NCBI RefSeq assembly: GCF_000504205.1
Contig: NZ_AZAJ01000001.1
Coordinates: 1,400,879-1,464,878, forward strand
Direction: 5' to 3'
DNA: 64,000 bases
Origin: Methanolobus tindarius DSM 2278
GTDB taxonomy: Archaea > Halobacteriota > Methanosarcinia > Methanosarcinales > Methanosarcinaceae
The notes beneath the pieces are model-generated. The model saw only the letters and a program-made list of their open reading frames with translations. It ran no database searches and was not told the origin of the DNA. Of this stretch, positions 8,247-16,598 are shown piece by piece (positions within the stretch are counted from its first letter, which is position 1; every line of letters begins with the position of its first letter). Both the position numbers and the translations under genes were made by a program.

Positions 8247-9620
8247 ATGAGAAATAAACAAACTATAGCTATTTGCTTTGTAATAGCAATCATTTGTTCG
8301 ATGGCTGCAAGTGCTGAAGCAGTAGAAGCGTCAAATGATAATTTACAGGCATCTGTAGAATCTGATACACTGAATGAACACTTTGAAAAAATTAGTATTG
8401 ATAAAAGTGATAGACTTAATTTACGCAGCTTTGATTCAATAAAGAAATATGATTTTGTAACCGTTGATCCTATAGCTTTTCAAAAGGATGCGAATTCAGG
8501 TGAAATTACGATAGAGATAGCAGGGGAAGATTTCAAATTAGAGTTAGAACCTGCTATATATATTAATGAAGGAGATACACTCGCCATTCATAATGAAACC
8601 GGCCTATATGAAATTGAAATGCCAGAAATATATACCTACAATGGAAAAGTTGTCGGCTATCCTGAAAGCAAGACTCGTTTTACCGTGTCGGACACAGGAC
8701 TTGTTGGTAGGGTGGAAATCGGTGACATAAAATACATAATTGAACGAGCAGGGTATATCGAAAGAGATGGAAAAAAAACAGCAGTTAATGTTGTGTACAG
8801 TAATGTAGATATATCCCCTAGTGGAACTCTTCCTAGTTCAGATGACCTAGTTTATGATAGTACTGAGACAAGTGATACTTTTACAAGTGGTGAATTATCC
8901 ACGCAAGCTATTGCAAGTAGCATGATATCTACACAAAGTACTAAATCAGCTACTACTGTAGATTTATTAGCAATATATGATGGAGAGTTTAGAGATATCT
9001 TTGGAAACTATGATGACTGTTGCAATGAAATATATGACATGATGGAGACTGTGAATGAAGTATATTCTTCATCTGATATTGGTGTTAACTTGGATATTAC
9101 ACACGTGGTTCGCGATACAGGGTTGGATGAGACAAATGGGACTGCCCTATTAAACGAATTCAGGGACAGGGATGATTTTGTAAAAGAATATTACAACTGT
9201 GACATAGCTTTCTTATACACTGGAAAAGAAATTGACGATAATGTAATAGGAAAAGCGTATAAATATGATACTACACCTAATAAAGCATATGCATTAGCAC
9301 AAATGACACCTGGTAACTCAACATATACTGCAGATTTAGATGATAGATCTATGGTAGTAGCACATGAAATCGGTCATGTATTCAACGCACATCATGAAGA
9401 CTATAATGAAACTCCTATTTATGCGAAGGCCACCCAATGGACCTACTTGCAGGTATGGGATAGATATTCTATTATGTACAGTCAATTCCAAGGAATTGGT
9501 TATTTAGGAGGGATGCAATTCGAATTTTCCACCAATACATCTACTGGCAATGGTGATGCAGACCACGATAATGCAAGATCAATACGTGAGGTAAAAAACA
9601 TAGTAGCAGCATTTGAGTAG
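8247..9620 (+). CDS. Secreted metzincin-type zinc metalloprotease
   Basis: The start is ATG 8247 after GGTG. The longer open frame to 8088 runs through the RNA leader and is not credible. The 457-residue product has a signal peptide (about 1-24), a long prodomain, the zinc site HEIGHVFNAHH (H373, E374, H377, H383) and a Met-turn SIMYS near 409. These are the marks of reprolysin/M12B-like metzincins. It probably acts outside the cell after removal of the prodomain. It shares its promoter and leader type with the PPC-like gene at 1234. Its target is unknown. Confidence 0.88.
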   Translation: MRNKQTIAICFVIAIICSMAASAEAVEASNDNLQASVESDTLNEHFEKISIDKSDRLNLRSFDSIKKYDFVTVDPIAFQKDANSGEITIEIAGEDFKLELEPAIYINEGDTLAIHNETGLYEIEMPEIYTYNGKVVGYPESKTRFTVSDTGLVGRVEIGDIKYIIERAGYIERDGKKTAVNVVYSNVDISPSGTLPSSDDLVYDSTETSDTFTSGELSTQAIASSMISTQSTKSATTVDLLAIYDGEFRDIFGNYDDCCNEIYDMMETVNEVYSSSDIGVNLDITHVVRDTGLDETNGTALLNEFRDRDDFVKEYYNCDIAFLYTGKEIDDNVIGKAYKYDTTPNKAYALAQMTPGNSTYTADLDDRSMVVAHEIGHVFNAHHEDYNETPIYAKATQWTYLQVWDRYSIMYSQFQGIGYLGGMQFEFSTNTSTGNGDADHDNARSIREVKNIVAAFE

Positions 9621-9670
9621 GAGCATTAGCGAATTGAGATAAGAATAGATGATAGATGTGGCTCGATAAC

Positions 9671-9700
9671 AGAGGAAGTAACTTTACTTCCTCTTTAATT
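9671..9700 (+). terminator. Hairpin plus T-rich tail after the protease gene
   Basis: GAGGAAGT (9672-9679) pairs perfectly with ACTTCCTC (9686-9693) around a six-base loop, followed by TTTAATTT. Confidence 0.6.
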
Positions 9701-9719
9701 TCAGCTATGGGGATCAAAC

Positions 9720-10112
9720 ATGATATCAAGTAATAAAAAACTTATAATCGGATTAATTTTGCTGATTATGGCGGGAACAATCGTTTATGCTATTTACTCC
9801 GACCATGAATACGTAATAGAAAATCATGTCAGTTTTTCTTTGCATAACGACGACGAAATCAAACATGAGGTCTTAGTCGAAATCTTTGATTCAACCAACA
9901 CGTCCGTATTCAAAGAAACATATATAGTGGCTCCTGGTGATGAAATATATCCTGCTCGACTCAAAAAGGAAGAGGGTGCATATAGAATAGAAGTAACTTT
10001 GGATGATAATACTAATAATACATATATTGGAGAGCTTTATTCAGAGTATCATGATTACATACACATTACAGGCGTTTCTGATCAGCCTTTTATGGTTGAA
10101 ACTGCAGAATAA
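9720..10112 (+). CDS. Small membrane-anchored beta-sandwich-like protein
   Basis: This 130-residue protein has one N-terminal membrane helix (about 8-25) and an outside domain of about 100 residues rich in alternating beta strands, resembling a carboxypeptidase-regulatory or Ig-like fold. I do not recognise the family. It starts at ATG after GGGGATC, 26 bases past the protease terminator. The stop lies in a run of seven AAT units that gives seven consecutive in-frame stop codons. A link to the protease is suggested only by position. Confidence 0.6.
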   Translation: MISSNKKLIIGLILLIMAGTIVYAIYSDHEYVIENHVSFSLHNDDEIKHEVLVEIFDSTNTSVFKETYIVAPGDEIYPARLKKEEGAYRIEVTLDDNTNNTYIGELYSEYHDYIHITGVSDQPFMVETAE

Positions 10113-10129
10113 TAATAATAATAATAATA
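10108..10129 (+). repeat. AAT trinucleotide microsatellite
   Basis: Seven perfect AAT units overlap the stop codon of the preceding gene and encode only further stop codons in frame. Confidence 0.9.
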
Positions 10130-10175
10130 GATCAGAGACGATATTTTATTATTTGCTTATTCAAGAGACTGAAGA

Positions 10176-11360
10176 GTGATATTCAATATAAATCATGTTA
10201 ATCATAAACACATTCTCATAGCAGTTTTAATACTAGTTGCACTAACAATAATAGGATCAATAGCTTCAGAACACGAATGGACTAGTATTACTAAAGAAGA
10301 ACATTCAAGCCATTCAAATTATCTAAATCCTGATACAACACAAGTAAATATAACTTTAGAAGAAGCAAAAGACATACTGACATCCACAGATTCAGATATA
10401 GATAGTGATTCTGTAGATGGAGAACTAATTAACGAAAGCGAATTTGGAATAATATGGCAATTGACATCTAAAACTATCTATAATGAAAGTATTGTAGCAT
10501 CAATTGATCCTTATGATGGAACTCTGTTATGCACAGTCACTACAAAAGGAGACAGAGTTGATTCCAAATATCTTGACCCTAACACAACTGAAGTAACTGT
10601 AAGTTTGGAAGAAGCTAAAAATATATTACTAGCTGAAAATCCAGACCTTGAAGTTGATTCTATCAATGGACAACTTCTTAATGATGACGATTTTGGAATA
10701 ATATGGCAACTTACATCAAAAACCAGCAATGATAGGAGCGTTCTTGCTGGAATAGATGCTGATGATGGAAATTTAGTCTTTATCTATGATGGTTCAAAAG
10801 AGACATTTTCTGATGGTAAAGTGAGTGAAGAAGAAGCTCTGGAAATATCAGAAGAATATATGGAAACAAAGCTTACGGATGAGCAGTTGAATAAAATAAG
10901 ATTTGAATTTATTAATTATCGGGAGAATGCAGATGACCTTCCGGGATTCTACCACATAAAATACATCAGGATAATTAACGGTGTTCCTCTCATATCGGAT
11001 GGAGCGACAATAAGCGTAAATTCAGAAACTGGAGAAGTTTCAAGCTACAGGGAACACTGGGAAACATTGAACGAAAATAATTATACAGTAGATAATGAAT
11101 CAATTCTAACTGAAGAAGAAGCTGCCGAATACTTAAAAGAATTCATAGAAGAGCAAGCATACGAGGGTAAGGTTTCGAATAGTATAGAAGTAATATCATC
11201 TAAACTTATCTGGAAATATACTGAAACTGATGAAATTCGTCTGGCATGGTGGATGAAGTTTACTGACCCAAACCTTGGACTTGGTGAAAGTCTTCCAGGA
11301 CTTGTTATTATTGATGCAAATACTGGTGAAGTTCTCATAGCAGACTTTACTATCGGCTGA
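10176..11360 (+). CDS. Membrane-anchored PepSY-repeat protein
   Basis: The 394-residue protein begins at GTG 10176, has an N-terminal membrane helix (about 13-32), and then two tandem repeats of about 75 residues (each with T-LEEAK-IL ... FGIIWQLTSKT ... DG-L) that match PepSY folds. A C-terminal region resembles YcdB/PepSY domains. PepSY domains occur in protease propeptides and inhibitors, so placement after a secreted metalloprotease hints at control of that enzyme outside the cell. That role is inferred. Confidence 0.75.
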   Translation: MIFNINHVNHKHILIAVLILVALTIIGSIASEHEWTSITKEEHSSHSNYLNPDTTQVNITLEEAKDILTSTDSDIDSDSVDGELINESEFGIIWQLTSKTIYNESIVASIDPYDGTLLCTVTTKGDRVDSKYLDPNTTEVTVSLEEAKNILLAENPDLEVDSINGQLLNDDDFGIIWQLTSKTSNDRSVLAGIDADDGNLVFIYDGSKETFSDGKVSEEEALEISEEYMETKLTDEQLNKIRFEFINYRENADDLPGFYHIKYIRIINGVPLISDGATISVNSETGEVSSYREHWETLNENNYTVDNESILTEEEAAEYLKEFIEEQAYEGKVSNSIEVISSKLIWKYTETDEIRLAWWMKFTDPNLGLGESLPGLVIIDANTGEVLIADFTIG

Positions 11361-11447
11361 TATAAAGTCATCAACCTTCTATTTTCTTTTTCAAACTGGC
11401 TTATTACTGGTGTTTTTTGCGTTAAAAATTGAACTATGGTATTTTTA

Positions 11448-11480
11448 GTTTGAGCTCTGGCCATAATAGCTAAATAAAAA
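11448..11480 (+). promoter_or_regulatory. Shared promoter/operator motif, copy D
   Basis: TGGCCA (11458-11463) followed by TAATAGCTAAATAAAAA, the same layout as copies A, B and C. It lies about 105 bases before the 11568 gene. No foldable leader of the A/B type follows. Confidence 0.6.
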
Positions 11481-11567
11481 TGATAAGAGTACATACTAAT
11501 AAAAAATACACATAGGCCATATAAGATTGTAAAGTTATATCGACTCAAAAAAGAAAACGGGAAATCA

Positions 11568-11936
11568 ATGAACAACAAACACCTATTTCTAATAGTGATA
11601 TTCACAGGACTTACGTTTCTTGGAATAGCCAACGCCTTGAATAAAAGCGTAATTAGCTTAGGAATCTTAATTGCCATCATAACAGGAATAGTGCTGGGCA
11701 TAAAAATGGATAGAGACGCTCAAAAATACACTTTTTTAGCAGTGTCCACATATAGCATAATTGCATGGGTCTTGATGTTATTATTAACTAAAGACGGAAA
11801 AATTGTATTAGAATCAGGTATCGCAGCCACATCACTTTTAAGTGGGTTTGCAATTATGAATTTTTTATTCAATGCAATAGTTGGATCATTTGCAGCATTT
11901 GTCGCATGCAACATCAGTGACAATAAAACGGACTGA
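11568..11936 (+). CDS. Small four-helix membrane protein
   Basis: The 122-residue protein consists of about four membrane helices (roughly 5-23, 30-46, 55-73 and 85-112) with short loops. I do not recognise the family. It starts at ATG after GGGAAATC and ends 4 bases before the ABC-2 permease, so it is likely the first gene of the second ABC operon and may be an accessory or immunity-type subunit. Confidence 0.65.
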   Translation: MNNKHLFLIVIFTGLTFLGIANALNKSVISLGILIAIITGIVLGIKMDRDAQKYTFLAVSTYSIIAWVLMLLLTKDGKIVLESGIAATSLLSGFAIMNFLFNAIVGSFAAFVACNISDNKTD

Positions 11937-11940
11937 TAAC

Positions 11941-12690
11941 ATGAATATATCAAAAATAAGAATTGTTGCCCAGGACGAGATATTAAGAGGGGTAAAAAGC
12001 AGGCATGTATGGTTTTTCAGCAGTGCCTTAGCATTCATTTGTATTCTGGCAATGCACTACAGCACATCTTTAGCATTCCTGTTTTCAGATCAGGGTAAAA
12101 TTCCGTTCACATATATTTCTTTCATGATAATACTGATTATCGGACCTTTTTTCATACTTGTTACAGCATTTGACAGCATAAGCAACGAAGTTGAGAATGG
12201 AACGATCAGATATATAATTTCAAAAATTGACAGGGCATCTTTTGTGCTTGGCAAGTTTTGTTTTTTATTCCTGATATTTGCACTCCTTACTTTAGTTGTT
12301 GCAATTGTAGGACAGGTAGATAATTTCATATCAGGCAATGCCTTTGACCTGGAAAAAATGATATTATTCTGGCTATTTTCAAGTCTGTATCTGGGCTGTT
12401 TTATCAGTTTGTTTTCCTTCGTTTCAATTCTGTCAGGAAATAACAAAATAGCATTTACAATGTCCGCGGTACTACTGGGAATCACTATATACTTCTTCAT
12501 GCAGGGTGGCATCGAGTATTTGAAGTATTTAACTCCGCCATATTATGCTTTTGCTGTTTCAGAAACTATGAGAAATACCTCCGGAGAAAGTGACTATTTC
12601 AATATAATCAAGAACCTCTTTTCAATGCTGGTCTTTATAATTGCCACTTTATCCATTGATGTATTAGCGTTTAAAAGGAGAGATTTATGA
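11941..12690 (+). CDS. ABC-2 family permease of second exporter
   Basis: The start is ATG 11941; a longer open frame from 11881 overlaps the preceding gene. The 249-residue protein has six hydrophobic segments and the typical ABC-2 loop DSISNEVENGTIRYIISK. It is a different subfamily from the permeases at 3352 and 4256. It overlaps the downstream ATPase gene (ATGA), which marks translational coupling. It probably homodimerises. The substrate is not known. Confidence 0.85.
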   Translation: MNISKIRIVAQDEILRGVKSRHVWFFSSALAFICILAMHYSTSLAFLFSDQGKIPFTYISFMIILIIGPFFILVTAFDSISNEVENGTIRYIISKIDRASFVLGKFCFLFLIFALLTLVVAIVGQVDNFISGNAFDLEKMILFWLFSSLYLGCFISLFSFVSILSGNNKIAFTMSAVLLGITIYFFMQGGIEYLKYLTPPYYAFAVSETMRNTSGESDYFNIIKNLFSMLVFIIATLSIDVLAFKRRDL

Positions 12691-13622
12691 TGGCAACAGC
12701 AATCTCCATAAAAAACCTGCACAAAAAATATGGTCCAAGATACGTACTGGATGATCTGTCATTTGATGTGGAAAAAGGAAGTATATACGGTTTTCTTGGA
12801 CAAAATGGTGCCGGAAAAACAACTACTATCAAGATACTATCTGGACTCTCAATTTCAAACGAAGGTCAGATAATTATTGATAACATGGATTCGTCCCTGG
12901 AAGCTGAGAAAATCAAAAATATATTAGGTCTGGTTCCACAAGATTCTGAATTTTATGATGAACGCACTGCCCTTAGCCACATGAATTATTTTGCCAGACT
13001 GAAAGGTCTTAGCAAAGATGAAGGACAGGAACAATCAATGTTTTTACTGGAACGTGTTGGTCTTGCAAATGAAATGACAAAAAAAGTTGGCTCTTTTTCC
13101 CATGGAATGAAAAAGCGGCTAAGCATTGCACAAGCTCTTTTAAATGACCCTAAAATACTCATTCTCGATGAACCTACAAACGGTCTTGATCCTGTTGGAG
13201 TGCGACAGGTCAAACAGATAATCCGTGAGTGCAATGATATTGGCATTACAATCTTAGTTTCATCCCACAACCTTCTGGAAATTCAGGAGATATGCACCCA
13301 TGTAGGGATTTTGAAAAATGGCAAGCTTATCACTGAAGGAACAATTGGAGATATCCGGCGGCTTGAGTCAAATGGAGTAATTACAGTTGGAATTTACAAC
13401 ATGTCACCTGAAATAGTATCTTTAGTAGAAAACATGGAATATGTTGTAAAAACCGAATTAAAAGAGAAGAATATTCTGGAGATATATGTTAACTCTAAAA
13501 CAGATGTTAAACCCGAAATTAACAAGTTAATTGTGAACAACGGCGGAGAGGTATTCAAACTTATCGAGAACTCTCTTTCACTGGAAGATGCATACCTTAG
13601 TGCAACCGGAATGAAAGAATAA
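12687..13622 (+). CDS. ABC transporter ATP-binding protein of second exporter
   Basis: A 311-residue ATPase with Walker A GQNGAGKTT (38-46), signature FSHGM, Walker B ILILDEP and H-loop SSHNLLE, then a C-terminal extension of about 85 residues. The first ATG (12687) overlaps the permease stop, and a GGAG site lies just upstream. ATG 12690 is an equally possible start. It powers the 11941 permease. Confidence 0.9.
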   Translation: MMATAISIKNLHKKYGPRYVLDDLSFDVEKGSIYGFLGQNGAGKTTTIKILSGLSISNEGQIIIDNMDSSLEAEKIKNILGLVPQDSEFYDERTALSHMNYFARLKGLSKDEGQEQSMFLLERVGLANEMTKKVGSFSHGMKKRLSIAQALLNDPKILILDEPTNGLDPVGVRQVKQIIRECNDIGITILVSSHNLLEIQEICTHVGILKNGKLITEGTIGDIRRLESNGVITVGIYNMSPEIVSLVENMEYVVKTELKEKNILEIYVNSKTDVKPEINKLIVNNGGEVFKLIENSLSLEDAYLSATGMKE

Positions 13623-13667
13623 AGAGATTTCTGATAAAACTGTATTTTTTAGATTTTATACCCCACA

Positions 13668-13700
13668 GTTTGAATCTTTGGCCATAACAACTAAATAAAT
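13668..13700 (+). promoter_or_regulatory. Shared promoter/operator motif, copy C
   Basis: TGGCCA (13679-13684) followed by TAACAACTAAATAAAT, matching copies A, B and D. It lies about 200 bases before the 13883 gene, with a foldable leader between. Confidence 0.6.
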
Positions 13701-13713
13701 TAATGTGTTTTTT

Positions 13714-13830
13714 AGTAATAACCCCCACAAATAGAGAAAGTCCGTGGGAACCCAATGTACCAACCGCAAGGTCACACAATACCATCCGATCAAAACTCAC
13801 GTACATGTGGCCTTGCTCCCCAACTTTCTG
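13714..13830 (+). ncRNA. Candidate structured 5' leader RNA, copy C (diverged)
   Basis: It shares order and short words with copies A and B (an AGTC-G-GG-AACCC core, then GCAAGGT), but most positions differ. Pairings are CCCAC/GTGGG (13724-13728 with 13744-13748), an 11-pair helix GCAAGGTCACA/TGTGGCCTTGC (13766-13776 with 13806-13816) and a distal AGAAAGT/ACTTTCT pairing (13735-13741 with 13823-13829). The last would cross or enclose the others. Keeping the main helix with different bases supports a real RNA structure. Confidence 0.45.
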
Positions 13831-13882
13831 ATGGTACAAATTCTATCAAAATCAGATTCTACTCTGAGAAGAGATTGCTGAA

Positions 13883-14500
13883 ATGAATACAGACACCCAT
13901 TTTAAACAAAAGATGCAAGTGGATATTACTTTTGACAAAAGCATGTTGAAAGTTCTTGTTCCCATGATAGTAGGAACTTTAATACTCTATGCTCTGTGTC
14001 TGCAATCACCTGAATGCAAGGTTTTGATCTATGCAATCTGGTACATCGGATTCATCATTCTTTTTGTCAAAGAACGGACACGGGTTGAGATAAATCCCCA
14101 CATGATAATAATTCATAGACCTCTTTTCAGTCCGCTTGTGATTAACAAGAAAGAGATAAAAGATGTACAGATAAAGAAAAATAGAAACTACGCATATCGT
14201 TTATCAATGGTAGTCATATTACTTTTACTTACAGCTTATCTTACTTTCAAAGCCGTACAAGATATTCATTATGAAATAGCAGGAGTTACGTTCATGGAAG
14301 GAATAAATATATTCCTTTATGAGTTCTGGATTGTATTCCTATCAGCAGTAGTTATTATAAATCTACTAAAAAGACTTCCATATACTAATTTGCTGAGAGT
14401 GGACACTGATAAATCAAAGTTCATATTCTACTCAAAGGAACCTGATGAACTTAAACGGATAATTGAAACACAGGAAACTGCATGTCATGACTTCGGTTAA
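13883..14500 (+). CDS. PH-like domain membrane protein, paralog 1 of 3
   Basis: A 205-residue protein with two pairs of membrane helices (about 22-60 and 110-165) separated by a beta-rich segment (RVEINPHMIIIHRPLF) resembling bacterial PH-like domains. It is the first of three adjacent genes of equal length and layout. Its C terminus overlaps the next gene by 14 bases. The family is not recognised by name. It follows the foldable leader C, so it may belong to the same regulon as the secreted proteins. Confidence 0.65.
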   Translation: MNTDTHFKQKMQVDITFDKSMLKVLVPMIVGTLILYALCLQSPECKVLIYAIWYIGFIILFVKERTRVEINPHMIIIHRPLFSPLVINKKEIKDVQIKKNRNYAYRLSMVVILLLLTAYLTFKAVQDIHYEIAGVTFMEGINIFLYEFWIVFLSAVVIINLLKRLPYTNLLRVDTDKSKFIFYSKEPDELKRIIETQETACHDFG

Positions 14501-15080
14501 TTTCAAAGAGAAAATGAGTGTGGATAAAATAGGCGATTTGAGATTGCCTATTATTCTAACGTTTCCGGTGGCACTTTTACTCCTAATAATGGTACTGGGT
14601 CTGGATACTCTTACCATTGATATTATTTATTTCTCAATATGGTATCTATGCCTTGCAATAATTATGTTGCAGGATATCACTACTGTCGAAATCGAAAACA
14701 ACAACATTATTGTTCACAGATTTGTTTTGAGTCCGACTACAATAAACATGAATGATGTAAAAACAATAAAAGGTAGAAACAATATATCTCGAAAATACCA
14801 CATTTTATTCACATTAATTATGCTGGTTTTGATAGCAAGTACATCATATTTTGTATACAGGAACATGCAAAGAATGTTCACTGGAAACATATCGTCAGAA
14901 AAACGGATATTATCACTCCTTTCCAGTTCAATGCTCATAATATTTTATTTAATCATTTATTTCAATGCAGAAAAGAGAATCAGATACCCTGCATTTTTAG
15001 AAGTGCTAACCAATAAAGACAAATTCAGGTTTCACACGCACAAGCCCATAGAATTCAGAGATTTGATACTAAATGAATAA
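14487..15080 (+). CDS. PH-like domain membrane protein, paralog 2 of 3
   Basis: The start is ATG 14487, which overlaps the preceding gene; a TTG further upstream is less likely. The 197-residue protein has the same plan as its neighbours: two N-terminal helices, a TVEIENNNIIVHRFVL strand pair, two more helices and a soluble tail. It overlaps paralog 3 by 8 bases, so the three genes are translated as one unit. Confidence 0.65.
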   Translation: MTSVNFKEKMSVDKIGDLRLPIILTFPVALLLLIMVLGLDTLTIDIIYFSIWYLCLAIIMLQDITTVEIENNNIIVHRFVLSPTTINMNDVKTIKGRNNISRKYHILFTLIMLVLIASTSYFVYRNMQRMFTGNISSEKRILSLLSSSMLIIFYLIIYFNAEKRIRYPAFLEVLTNKDKFRFHTHKPIEFRDLILNE

Positions 15081-15684
15081 AATAAATGATGAAATCAAAA
15101 TGAAAGTCCCGTTGCATATTCCTGATTATGAATCCATACCAGTGATAATTGCCACGTTTTTTGTATTCGTACCCTTAACTTTGATTGACCATTTATACCG
15201 GAGTATCTGGACTTACCTTAGTGTTGTTTTAATAATATCGATAACCTTAGCAGTCATTCACCTTCGGTCATGTTATGAAATCATAATCAACAACAATGAA
15301 CTAATTGTGAAAAAGGTATTGTTCAAAGATCTAAAAATCCCTGTGGAAAAAATAGTAGAGATTTCTGATTTCAACAACACTTTAAACAAATACCGAAAAC
15401 CGTTCTTTTTAATTCTAGGACTTATTGTGTTGAGTGTTACGGTTATGGAAGTGAGTGATGGTTTTGAATCAATCGGAAAATACGGGTTTTACGAAGCCAC
15501 AAATATCTCTCTCGTATTCTTTATTCCCATAATGATGGTCATCATTTTTTACAACTCATATCGAATGACCCATTATTCTAAAGCAATCAAAGTAAAGACT
15601 GACCCCGGATTTATTGACCTTTATCCTGAAAACGAAGAGAAATACTTACTCCTGAAAGAAAAACTCGATTCGCTCCTGCGATGA
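15073..15684 (+). CDS. PH-like domain membrane protein, paralog 3 of 3
   Basis: A 203-residue membrane protein with the same arrangement (helices about 20-58, beta segment with YEIIINNNELIVKKV, helices about 110-165, soluble tail). It starts inside the end of paralog 2. Three paralogs in series suggest a hetero-oligomer. The function is unknown. Confidence 0.65.
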   Translation: MNKINDEIKMKVPLHIPDYESIPVIIATFFVFVPLTLIDHLYRSIWTYLSVVLIISITLAVIHLRSCYEIIINNNELIVKKVLFKDLKIPVEKIVEISDFNNTLNKYRKPFFLILGLIVLSVTVMEVSDGFESIGKYGFYEATNISLVFFIPIMMVIIFYNSYRMTHYSKAIKVKTDPGFIDLYPENEEKYLLLKEKLDSLLR

Positions 15685-15716
15685 TTTTAAAACCCTGACA
15701 AACATATAATTCCCCG

Positions 15717-16598
15717 ATGTCCCGGACCTTCAAAGACAAACTCTCTTCAAATGATTTCTTAATAACAGCAGAGGTCAGCCCTCCCAAGGGAACAGACCTT
15801 GCAGAGATGATTTCTGATGCTGAACTTACACGAGGATGGGTTGATGCTCTCAATGTGACTGACAATCAGAAAGCTATCATGCGTATGAGCCCGCTGGCAG
15901 TGAGTAAAGCTCTCCTTGACGGTGGTCATGAAGTTATCATGCAGCTTACATGCAGGGACAGGAACAGGCTTGCACTTCAATCCGATCTTCTTGGAGCTTA
16001 TTCTATGGGCATCAGGAACATCTGTATAATGACAGGTGACCACACAACAAAAGGCGATCATCCTAAAGCAAGACCGGTCTATGACCTTGATTCTGTGCAG
16101 CTTCTGAATATTGTCAGGAAAATGCAGAGAGGTATTGACCTTGCAGGCAATGTCATAGAGAATCCACCTCAGTTTGTTGTTGGAGCTGTGACAAATACCG
16201 ATCCTTCCAGAAAAGCACAGATGATGAAACTGCGAAAGAAAGTCAAAACGGGAATTGACTTTTTGCAAACCCAGGCAGTTTATGATATTTCTATGTTCGA
16301 AGACTTCATGGAATCTATAGAAGATATTGAAGTCCCGATTATTGCAGGAGTAATTCCACTCAGATCTGCAAACATGGCACGGTTCATGAACGGAAACATT
16401 CCTGGAATTAACGTACCTGATGAAATTATAGAGAGAATGGACTCCACTGAAAAACCAAAAGAAGAAGGTATGGTTATTTGTGCAGAAGCGATTAAAGAAC
16501 TGCAAAAACTCAGTCGTGGAATTCATCTTATGCCAATTGGCAAACATAACAATACACCAACCATACTTGAAATGGCCGATATCAGGAAGAAACGATAA
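15717..16598 (+). CDS. MetF-like methylenetetrahydrofolate reductase family protein
   Basis: A 293-residue TIM-barrel protein with MetF-family features: an ITAEVSPPKG start, a QLTCRDRNR strand (folate/flavin region), MTGDHTTKGDHP and a QTQAVYD segment. It would reduce methylene-tetrahydrofolate, or a related one-carbon carrier, with FAD. It overlaps the ThiC-like gene by one base (TAATG), so the two are coupled. In Methanosarcina tetrahydrofolate is used for biosynthesis, but pairing with a ThiC homolog suggests a special role. Confidence 0.8.
   Translation: MSRTFKDKLSSNDFLITAEVSPPKGTDLAEMISDAELTRGWVDALNVTDNQKAIMRMSPLAVSKALLDGGHEVIMQLTCRDRNRLALQSDLLGAYSMGIRNICIMTGDHTTKGDHPKARPVYDLDSVQLLNIVRKMQRGIDLAGNVIENPPQFVVGAVTNTDPSRKAQMMKLRKKVKTGIDFLQTQAVYDISMFEDFMESIEDIEVPIIAGVIPLRSANMARFMNGNIPGINVPDEIIERMDSTEKPKEEGMVICAEAIKELQKLSRGIHLMPIGKHNNTPTILEMADIRKKR

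Noticed and set aside
13730-13830. RNase P RNA
   Set aside because: The AGAAAGTCC stretch recalls a conserved RNase P segment, but the element is only about 115 bases and lacks the other conserved regions. It resembles the two other leaders instead.
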